A DNA stretch of 64,000 nucleotides from a virus. The notes beneath the pieces were generated by a model that saw only the letters and a list, made by a program, of their open reading frames with translations, was not told the origin of the DNA and made no database searches. The position numbers and the translations under genes were made by a program. Positions 12,749 through 20,243 of this stretch are shown here, one piece after another; the first letter of the stretch is position 1, and each line of letters starts with the position of its first letter. Location of the stretch: positions 1-64,000 of IMG/VR virus record IMGVR_UViG_3300044712_000363. The stretch is one strand, 5' to 3'.

Positions 12749-15060
12749 GTGGACACTGCCGCAATCAGTCCAAACCCATTCCAAGTTCCCGGCGTACCCG
12801 AAGAAGTGCATACCCATCCAGTATAACTACCGGACGAAGGTGTGGCATTAATTACTTCCTCCCCTGATTTCCACGTCCCTAAAGTGGGTATAGCATCAGC
12901 AACTAATTTTTCCGAACCGGAATACCTAGCCAATCGGCCAGCATATTCCTGATCGGTCAAAATGATCCCTGCTACATCCATATATGCACCAGCCGCACCA
13001 GGGTTAAATGTTCTAAGCCTGATATACCCTTTCGGCTTATTAATTAAAACCGGATAATCAAACCTAGCATAGTAGCCTAAATCGCCAAAGGATGGCCGCA
13101 TTTCCGTTCCCACCACATTTGCAAAACCATAACCCGGGTAATCTGTTGTGGAAGCTAAAGTAAATTCACTGCTTGCACAGTATAAAGCAGGGTCATAAGT
13201 TCCACCATTTACGAACCTGCTACCATTAAAAAGAATTAAACGTGCGATTTTACCTACCAAATTCGGCGCATAATAAGGAATATCCATATATGCTGCACTC
13301 GAACCGGCACAAGTAAGCCGGATTGAATTGCCTCCAATACCATTATCACCGTTTACCGATAATGTTGCATTAGTCAATTTAACAATATCAGGAATTATAC
13401 TCGTACTCGTGAATGTTCCATTACAAACATAATTCGGTATTTCCTCACAGCAATTGTATTTACTGTCCGTGAACCTCGGCATGTATTCGCCCTCGTAAAC
13501 CGTGCCTTTACTGTATATCTTTGCGCCGGCGGAATAAACATCGGTACCGAAAAATGTGGTATAAGTAGTCGCTGGCTTTGTCACGGTAATTGTTGCCGCT
13601 GAACTGTTAGCAGTAGCCGCCGCCGACATCTGGAAAGTTCCCGCCGTTTCGTTGACTGCTAAAATTGTGGTTCCGGCAGGTATACCCGCACTTTCCACCG
13701 TATAACCTGTCGATAAATTAGAAAGCGAAATAGGTGTTACGGTATCGCTCGTGTCGGTAATATCTCCGGTAATTTCAAAAATCTTTAAGTTAATTCTACC
13801 GTTGTCGTTGTGGATATTTCGGCGTAAATAAGTGTTAATTAAATGTACTTCGCCGGATAGTCCATAAACACCATAGGTCGGATCACAGGTATTGTGAGAC
13901 ATAAAAACGGGGCTACCTGCTCCATGGATATTGCAGTCATTTAGCAACCCACTACCATTTATAGCCACATAACCACCGTTAACATAGACAGGCGTAATCG
14001 AGCCATCTCCCAAATACGTATTTGTAATATTGATTTTCCCGCCTTGGCTATAGATGTGGTACGGGTTTTGCTCCATAATACCATTATGAAGGTTTATGTC
14101 ATTTCCCGAAGTGCCAACATTGGACTTGGACCAAATACCTCTTCCCACACTAGAAAGGGATGTAAAATAAACATTCGTTAATGCGGCGGTACTAGTGGTG
14201 GTACATTCACGGGAAATCGTAATAGTACCTGCTGTCGAATCAATACTATCAACCCTAGAGCCATAGGCAACACCGGGTCCGGAGAACATATCACCAACAC
14301 TGATGCGGCCAAAATATTCCGCTTCTGGCGTTACGACATTACTTCCCGACGAGATAGCAGCGTATAGGTACATTTGCTGGCAACGCCAAACCCGGAATTG
14401 ATTTAAGGCCAAACTACCAAGCGACCCGGAAGATGCATTATCGACCACCAAACCATTTAAACAGCGCATGAATTGCACATTGTTCAAATTATTGTAATAT
14501 GATCCTGTCATGTATTCCATGCCGTGTTCAAGTTCGGTAATGACGGTGTTATTTATCTCCAATCTTTGCGCGTTGCTTCCGGTCTTAATCCCTGTCCCGG
14601 TGTTTTTTGTCGAACCGCTATGTCCGATAGTTAAATTATCAATTATATCCCCTTGTGAAAGCAGGAATACAGGTTTCGACGTGAACGTATCGTCAATTTT
14701 AATGACAGAACTTAGTCCTGTCCGTTCATAGCCGGCACCGCCTCCAAAGCGCATATGGATTCCCTTGTTACTGGTGGCCGGAGTAGTCAGTGTGTCGGTA
14801 ACCCTATAAAAATTAGAGGGAACGGGAAAATCTATGGTGCGTCCGGTACTAATGGCACTTTGTATTGCAGCGGTGTCGTCTGTTGCGCCATCACCAACCG
14901 CACCAAGAGCCCGCACGTCAGTAAACGGCTTTTTTGATATTACATCCAGCACATTTAACTCATTAGTGCCATCCTGTAATTGAGTAATGGTTAAATCCCC
15001 CGGTATGCCTCGCGGGCCTTGTGGTCCTCTCTCGTTGCTCATTATAAAGGTATATGTCAT
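12745..15060 (-). CDS. tailspike / receptor-binding protein, beta-helix
   Basis: 771 residues from ATG with GGGAGGTG upstream. A short collagen-like stretch (GPQGPRGIPGD, about residues 11-21) is followed by a pectate-lyase-superfamily start (FTDVRALGAVGDGATDDTAAI, about 46-66), characteristic of phage tailspikes. A long right-handed beta-helix then runs to about residue 540, and a C-terminal beta-rich carbohydrate-binding-like part follows. Two insertion segments resemble each other (see findings). It probably binds or depolymerises a host surface polysaccharide. It is the last structural gene before lysis. Specificity cannot be read from sequence. Confidence 0.9.
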   Translation of the reverse strand: MTYTFIMSNERGPQGPRGIPGDLTITQLQDGTNELNVLDVISKKPFTDVRALGAVGDGATDDTAAIQSAISTGRTIDFPVPSNFYRVTDTLTTPATSNKGIHMRFGGGAGYERTGLSSVIKIDDTFTSKPVFLLSQGDIIDNLTIGHSGSTKNTGTGIKTGSNAQRLEINNTVITELEHGMEYMTGSYYNNLNNVQFMRCLNGLVVDNASSGSLGSLALNQFRVWRCQQMYLYAAISSGSNVVTPEAEYFGRISVGDMFSGPGVAYGSRVDSIDSTAGTITISRECTTTSTAALTNVYFTSLSSVGRGIWSKSNVGTSGNDINLHNGIMEQNPYHIYSQGGKINITNTYLGDGSITPVYVNGGYVAINGSGLLNDCNIHGAGSPVFMSHNTCDPTYGVYGLSGEVHLINTYLRRNIHNDNGRINLKIFEITGDITDTSDTVTPISLSNLSTGYTVESAGIPAGTTILAVNETAGTFQMSAAATANSSAATITVTKPATTYTTFFGTDVYSAGAKIYSKGTVYEGEYMPRFTDSKYNCCEEIPNYVCNGTFTSTSIIPDIVKLTNATLSVNGDNGIGGNSIRLTCAGSSAAYMDIPYYAPNLVGKIARLILFNGSRFVNGGTYDPALYCASSEFTLASTTDYPGYGFANVVGTEMRPSFGDLGYYARFDYPVLINKPKGYIRLRTFNPGAAGAYMDVAGIILTDQEYAGRLARYSGSEKLVADAIPTLGTWKSGEEVINATPSSGSYTGWVCTSSGTPGTWNGFGLIAAVST

Positions 15061-15074
15061 TCCTAAACACCTCC

Positions 15075-15440
15075 CTATGTTGTAACCGAAGGCGTAACCG
15101 AAAAGGTTCCCTGCCACCAGTATTCGATATTAGTCCCCGTGTTAACTTTGATGTCATGGTAATATGTTTCAACTTGGTCAAAATTTACGCCCGATGTCGG
15201 GAGTGTTGCGGAAATTGAGGACGCAAGAGAAAGGACTAGTTTGTTAGTTGCCGCGGTGCTGCAAGTCGCATTTAACGATGCTATTACCCCGCCGGCAGGA
15301 ATTGATTTTAGATCGCTCTCAAGTACAAATGTTGATATGTCCAAAGCCGCGGTACTTATGCCAATATAACAGTCAATTTCTTCGTAAAAAGACGCCCCTC
15401 GTTTTAATGTGAAATTTACAGTTGCGGGATCTTCTGCCAT
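15075..15440 (-). CDS. tail/baseplate-associated protein, 121 aa
   Basis: Beta-rich protein starting MAEDPATVNFTLKRGASFYEEI, a pattern like the N-terminal domain of BppU/upper-baseplate proteins that join receptor-binding proteins to the tail tip. AAGGGGGG lies upstream of the ATG. It sits between a DUF2793-like protein and the tailspike, consistent with an adaptor. Family assignment tentative. Confidence 0.62.
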   Translation of the reverse strand: MAEDPATVNFTLKRGASFYEEIDCYIGISTAALDISTFVLESDLKSIPAGGVIASLNATCSTAATNKLVLSLASSISATLPTSGVNFDQVETYYHDIKVNTGTNIEYWWQGTFSVTPSVTT

Positions 15441-15454
15441 CTAATCCACCCCCC

Positions 15455-15811
15455 TTATAATGCGGTAACGACCCATCCTGTGCTAACGCCTCTTTGGAAA
15501 GCGTAATACTTGTCCTCGGTAGACACATAGACCATCCAGCCCTTACGTGGCGTATAATACTCCCACGCTCCGCCGATATACTGCGCGATTTGATCCGTTA
15601 ACCCGACCCAAACACCGCCTGCGGTTGACGGGATTATATAAGCCGCGCCCGTTGATGCTTCCGTCGATGTCGGTGCTGCTGTCGTTGTTCTGTTTAATAC
15701 AATCCGGTCGCCAAACATATCCAGACGGCTTAATGCCTCGTTGAAAGTGGTTTCCTTTTGTGACTGCCCCACCGACATATAGGTCAAGCCTAAATTAGGC
15801 GTATCGCTCAT
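15455..15811 (-). CDS. DUF2793-type tail protein
   Basis: 118 residues. It begins with the DUF2793 signature: TPNLGLTYMSVGQSQKETTF followed by NEALSRLDMF (family: TPNLGLP-I---QAQKHVTHNEAL--LD). The C-terminal half repeats small beta units with GGVWVGLTDQIAQYIGGAWEY. DUF2793 proteins occur in tail fibre loci of GTA-like phages. Its stop is 15 bp before the next gene and its start overlaps the end of the tail hub gene by four bases. Confidence 0.78.
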   Translation of the reverse strand: MSDTPNLGLTYMSVGQSQKETTFNEALSRLDMFGDRIVLNRTTTAAPTSTEASTGAAYIIPSTAGGVWVGLTDQIAQYIGGAWEYYTPRKGWMVYVSTEDKYYAFQRGVSTGWVVTAL

Positions 15812-18315
15812 ATCGTCGCCTCCTCTCTAATTCCTCGGCCCCTCGTCTCAGACATCTGATAGATTCTGACCGTCAAGCTTGGCTGGGGTGCACCGAAGTC
15901 CGTTGTTTGATCCGCTGCACTGTAGCTTGCTGTCTGAGATGTAGCTGTTATAGTTCTGACTACCGTCGCGCCATTCATCACGTCGATTTGATATGATTCG
16001 CTTGTTTCATTCAAAGGCACGTCTGCAAGGTCTTGCCATTCGCCGCCGTATCTTGTCCGGCGCACCCATGTGATTGTTAAATTACTGCTGACATCCCTTG
16101 TGCCCGCAACATGGCAAACAGACCACGGTTGGTTCAACCTGGCCTGATTTGTAAATGATTCATTGATAAACCTGAGATCGGATACGGTCACGCCCGCGGG
16201 TCCGCAACGATAAGTTCTCGCCACATACCAAGACGCGGATGGTATTGTGCCGATAGCCCCGGATTCAAGCAATACGAATCTGTCGCCCGCCGTATGCTCG
16301 GTAATCTGATCCTCAGTGCCCAATCTGCCGCGCAATAAGCCGGATAATCTGTATGTGTTGGTGCTTAAAAGTGTCGCGGTTGTAAAGCCGATTATTTCAC
16401 TGCCTATTACGGCGGCATTGTAGCCGTTTAACACGTCAATTTTTGGCCGGCTTGATAAAGTCCCGTTCAGGACAACCACGTCAACAGTGTTTTTGTTGTC
16501 GAAAATATATTCCGTACCCGCACCAAGTTCAGTAAGCGTATAGCCCATAGTCGCCTGTTTTAGGTGCTGTTTAAGCAAAGTATAGGTTGATCCACCGTCC
16601 GCGCTTGTATAAACGTCCACGCCTTGATAAACCTGCCCCGTGGCCGCAATGTAAATATTGTCCGTCGCGCTTGTGTCATCCGGCAATTTCGGTAAGTCAA
16701 GGAATTCGATATAAACTTGTGTTGCCGCGCTACCGTCGCCGGGGACAATGTTGCTGTCGGGTGTTCTATTGGCCGAAGCATAAGTCACAGCATCAATAGC
16801 AATAGCCGAGATTTTATTTATACCCGGCTTACCATAATTGGAATTAGTCACAACGCAAGTGTGGATGTTGTCCTCATCATCGGTAATACTTAAAACTTTC
16901 CCCGGCGTCACATCGGCGTATTTTGGACCAAGGACAGTCTCATAACCTGTTCTATTAATCCATGCCTCATAAAGTAGTTTTTCGGCCAACGCTTGCGCCT
17001 GTGCGTCCGTCATTACTATGGGCACGCTGATATTGGTTTCGTTTTTACTGTTCGATAACTGCCGTCTGCTTTGCATTGATTGAGTCTGATAGTCAAAATC
17101 AGACGATACATATTGGACGCTCACAGATCGCGGCATTTCCAACTCATCGGCAATGGTAATAGTCAAAGGCTCAACGCTCTCGGATTCATGCGCTCCTAGA
17201 TCCTCGTATGGGATAGATATGGCCCCCGAAGTAGTGCGGCGCAGAAAATACACCTTGCCGTCCCGTTCCACGCCATCAAAGTTAAACACAGTCATCAAAG
17301 GTTCGATTTTATTTCGGCCTGACGACACACTTTCAATGCTATAACCCGTAACGGTAAGCCCCGCCAAGTCCGTCGCGTCAACATCCGCCGCCGCGATTCC
17401 CGATTCGGTGCTTATGTTTTCGACAATGGTTTGCAGGCTAGTAGTTGCTGTTGTAACCTCGAAATTTAAGTTGGGCGGTCGGTTGCCGAAATCGCCGAGG
17501 TACATATCCTGGAAAACGATATAGGCCATGCCGCGATATGCCGGGACATTCCCAACGCCCTCCACGGCTTCCATGATCGAATCCGCAGTCTGGACTTCGG
17601 TGCCCAAATGCAGATTATATGTGAATTTTGCCGCGCTTGGCTCGACATCTAATGTGAAAATAGTGCCATTTGCGATGGCCGTAGATGTCGTTTTATAGTC
17701 CACCAAAAACGATATTAGACCATTGTCGTACAATGCGCCGAAAGCGCAATCGGCATAGGTTATTCCACCGCTGACTACTCCAAGCATTTGCACGCCGCCG
17801 ACATCCTTTGTCGTCAATGTCCATGTTGAGTCCGCATCTGCCGCCACTGCCGTAAATGTTAAGGTGTTTACGTCGCCATTTGAACTGCTGACGGTATATT
17901 TTGATTCATATAGCGGGAACGGTTTGCCGTCAGTCCAAACCCTATTTATGCCTGTAATGGGACCCTTGCCAAGAGATACAGCAAATGAAACCGAATAAGT
18001 GTATTCCGTTGTACTGACAGATCCACCGCCGCCACCCTTGCCGCCCTGCTCTGATGTGTTGGCATGTTCGACAAAGTTAGTACCCCAAATGATATTTCCG
18101 GCTACTCTGGCCGTACCGTAAACTTTTGGTATGGTTACGCCATAGGTTGATGTTTGCAGCCGCAGATCTTGGAGTCTGCTTCCTTCTTGATGGATTTTCT
18201 GACCGAACAGGCGTTGATCAATATATGATGTAGCAGTAAAAGCAAGAATAGACCCAAGATAAGACAAACCAATGGAACCGTTTGCCACTGCCGCACTCAA
18301 TAATAATGTTGCCAT
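15808..18315 (-). CDS. tail hub/tip protein, GTA gp15-like
   Basis: 835 residues. The N-terminus has a hydrophobic helix, then SRLQDLRLQTSTYGVTIPKV and YGTARVAGNIIWGTNF, the conserved opening of GTA-type hub proteins. Phage-tail/FN-like beta domains follow from about residue 330, and RGRLGTEDQITEHTAGDRFVLL lies near 680, as in tail-3 domain proteins. A glycine-rich loop with GGKGGGGG is at about residue 90. It is the last member of the TMP-DUF2460-DUF2163-NlpC-hub set. Expected to form the baseplate hub that carries the tailspike. Confidence 0.85.
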   Translation of the reverse strand: MATLLLSAAVANGSIGLSYLGSILAFTATSYIDQRLFGQKIHQEGSRLQDLRLQTSTYGVTIPKVYGTARVAGNIIWGTNFVEHANTSEQGGKGGGGGSVSTTEYTYSVSFAVSLGKGPITGINRVWTDGKPFPLYESKYTVSSSNGDVNTLTFTAVAADADSTWTLTTKDVGGVQMLGVVSGGITYADCAFGALYDNGLISFLVDYKTTSTAIANGTIFTLDVEPSAAKFTYNLHLGTEVQTADSIMEAVEGVGNVPAYRGMAYIVFQDMYLGDFGNRPPNLNFEVTTATTSLQTIVENISTESGIAAADVDATDLAGLTVTGYSIESVSSGRNKIEPLMTVFNFDGVERDGKVYFLRRTTSGAISIPYEDLGAHESESVEPLTITIADELEMPRSVSVQYVSSDFDYQTQSMQSRRQLSNSKNETNISVPIVMTDAQAQALAEKLLYEAWINRTGYETVLGPKYADVTPGKVLSITDDEDNIHTCVVTNSNYGKPGINKISAIAIDAVTYASANRTPDSNIVPGDGSAATQVYIEFLDLPKLPDDTSATDNIYIAATGQVYQGVDVYTSADGGSTYTLLKQHLKQATMGYTLTELGAGTEYIFDNKNTVDVVVLNGTLSSRPKIDVLNGYNAAVIGSEIIGFTTATLLSTNTYRLSGLLRGRLGTEDQITEHTAGDRFVLLESGAIGTIPSASWYVARTYRCGPAGVTVSDLRFINESFTNQARLNQPWSVCHVAGTRDVSSNLTITWVRRTRYGGEWQDLADVPLNETSESYQIDVMNGATVVRTITATSQTASYSAADQTTDFGAPQPSLTVRIYQMSETRGRGIREEATI

Positions 18316-18749
18316 TAGTCAACCACCCCCGGATAACGGAAAGCATGACGCAAGCGGCTTTGCCATAGTTCATCCATACGGGTTTCAACTACTTTTACCA
18401 CGTCCATATAACTGTGTATGATGGTATTGTCAAACGTCAAAATACCGATATGGTGAGCGACAAAACGCGGACGAAATGAAAAAAGCAGCAGGTCACCCGG
18501 CTGCGTTTCGGGAAGGTCTATTTCTATTGCATATGTTTTGCACTCCTCATAAAGCCATGGATCGCTTTTGAACAAGTGCCATGTTGGGGGATAATTGACG
18601 GTAAGAGGGATTTTTTCGCCCGTCAAATGTTCGTATACTCCCCGGGCAAGTCCGACACAATCACAGGCCACGCCTTTCAATGACGCCTGGTGCTGCCAGG
18701 GGAGTCCTAGCCATTCCCTAGCCTCGGCAATTATTTCTTCTCGCGTCAT
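18315..18749 (-). CDS. NlpC/P60-family tail-tip peptidase
   Basis: 144 residues. The catalytic Cys lies in ACDCVGLARGVYE and the His in FVAHHIGILT, with the third polar residue probably in the following IHSYM strand. It is preceded by EAREWLGLPWQHQAS, as in phage cell-wall peptidases. ATG chosen for GAGGAGGTGATGAC upstream; a longer frame has no site. Equivalent to RcGTA gp14, which opens peptidoglycan during DNA entry. It is flanked by DUF2163 and hub genes. Confidence 0.9.
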   Translation of the reverse strand: MTREEIIAEAREWLGLPWQHQASLKGVACDCVGLARGVYEHLTGEKIPLTVNYPPTWHLFKSDPWLYEECKTYAIEIDLPETQPGDLLLFSFRPRFVAHHIGILTFDNTIIHSYMDVVKVVETRMDELWQSRLRHAFRYPGVVD

Positions 18750-18753
18750 GTCA

Positions 18754-19626
18754 TCACCTCCTCGCGTCCGCGCCCTCAGACACCGTATTTGCCGAACCTT
18801 GCGCCGGATAGCTTGCGGCATAGTCGGAACCAGGGACATGCGGTTCCCCCCGGAAATTAACCACATTAGAAAACTTCGTTGAGCATGTGGTGAAATTACC
18901 GTCACATCCGGATATAGCGGTAAATGTGTCTCCGGTGCTTGGCGTGTAAGTAAAAGGAAGGAAAGGCATAAATTTGCCGTTGGTGTTCGTAAACCGCTTA
19001 ATCTCGACAGACTTTCCGTTATTTGGTCCCGTAGATGTCCATGTCAGCAAACCGTAATCATAGTAATAGTCGGCCCTGGTCGAATCGGTATAGATCGAAC
19101 CGTCTGACGAATTGTAAGCCGTGACCGTGAATGTGGACGTATACGCCGCCGTATTAACCCCGCATTTCGTACTGCCCAAAGTGGTACGGCAGGACTTTTG
19201 GTATACGTCTCCCTGGTCTTGTTGATAGGCCTGCATCAATCCGCGAATTTCGGCAGTAAAAGCCGTCTTCCCGGCGCTAACCTGCCCAAGTGTACCTTTG
19301 CGAACCTTGAAAGCCGTACTTGATAGATTCGACCAATCACACTGAAAAATTAAAATCTGCGCCCCGTCGTATTTGCCGGAGAGCAGATCGTCTTTTGTAA
19401 TCCTTGTGCTGTCTATTGCGCCTTGAATGTCCAGGTTATCAACCGCCATATCGCGGGAGGTTTCAACCGCCGTCGGCGTGAACCCGGAAGCCGCTTCGTA
19501 TGTTATTCCGCTGATAGTCAAGTCCACATCGTGGTTTGTAAAGCCCATGGTCGAACCGTCCGCCAATGTGAGTTTCCAGCACCATGCCGCTGTCGTGACT
19601 TCATCTTGTAAAAAGCTTACTGTCAT
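18754..19626 (-). CDS. DUF2163 / BR0599-type tail protein
   Basis: 290 residues. The N-terminal half (WCWKLTLADGSTMGFTNHDV, DLTISGITYEAASGF) is the DUF2163 opening. A conserved cysteine region follows (SCRTTLGSTKCGV, then CDGNFTTCSTKF) in place of the usual phage_BR0599 C-terminal zinc or cysteine motif. Corresponds to RcGTA gp13, a distal tail iron-sulfur/baseplate protein. Start at the ATG ten bases after GCAGGTGA; the first codons overlap the DUF2460 gene. Confidence 0.86.
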   Translation of the reverse strand: MTVSFLQDEVTTAAWCWKLTLADGSTMGFTNHDVDLTISGITYEAASGFTPTAVETSRDMAVDNLDIQGAIDSTRITKDDLLSGKYDGAQILIFQCDWSNLSSTAFKVRKGTLGQVSAGKTAFTAEIRGLMQAYQQDQGDVYQKSCRTTLGSTKCGVNTAAYTSTFTVTAYNSSDGSIYTDSTRADYYYDYGLLTWTSTGPNNGKSVEIKRFTNTNGKFMPFLPFTYTPSTGDTFTAISGCDGNFTTCSTKFSNVVNFRGEPHVPGSDYAASYPAQGSANTVSEGADARR

Positions 19627-20243
19627 GATGTAGATTTCACCTGCAATTCTACAATGGGGATATTGTCCCAACTAAAGGCATTAATAGCCTCGTAATTTAC
19701 GGGCATGTAGTCGGTGTCTAATCTGCACGGAACATCAAAATAAAAGTCGGCGGTAATCGCTGCGCCACTTGATGGAATGGCCGATGTGGAAAATGTGACT
19801 ATGCCATTGGTACTGCTCACCGTCCACCCGGTTGACAAAGTACCCGCAACATAGACTTTTACACTGTTCTCGACCGGCTTTTTGATGGTTCTTGTTAATG
19901 AGTACCCTCCCGAATCCGTATATTTTTTGACAAGCTGAAATTGTGTTGTCGCTCCGTCACCTGTGCCGATAGCTTGATTTTTTGCCGTATAGTCCGACCA
20001 ATCTTTATACCGAAATCCGTAGGCCTTACCATAACGGCAATAAAAAAAGGCTCTGATGTCCTCAAAGTCCTTTTCGCTCTTTACGCCATGGGCCACGTCG
20101 CCCTTATGCAAGGGATATTGCCGGTTTATGTTTCTTTGTTCTCCCGCAGTACCTATTTTGGCAATGTCAGTATCGAACTCCGGCCCAAACGTAGCGCCGA
20201 GGCTTATTTCTGTAGGGAATTGAATTTCATGGAATCCAGCCAC
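19623..20243 (-). CDS. DUF2460 distal tail protein
   Basis: 206 residues starting MAGFHEIQFPTEISLGATFG, followed by the family-typical RNINRQYPLHKGDVAHGVKS and FFYCRYGKAYGFRYKDWSDY. A beta-sandwich middle and the C-terminal DTDYMPVNYEAINAFSWDNI are also conserved features. GTG start with AGGAGG upstream, overlapping the tape-measure stop. Equivalent to RcGTA gp12, the distal tail (Dit-like) ring. Confidence 0.89.
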   Translation of the reverse strand: MAGFHEIQFPTEISLGATFGPEFDTDIAKIGTAGEQRNINRQYPLHKGDVAHGVKSEKDFEDIRAFFYCRYGKAYGFRYKDWSDYTAKNQAIGTGDGATTQFQLVKKYTDSGGYSLTRTIKKPVENSVKVYVAGTLSTGWTVSSTNGIVTFSTSAIPSSGAAITADFYFDVPCRLDTDYMPVNYEAINAFSWDNIPIVELQVKSTS

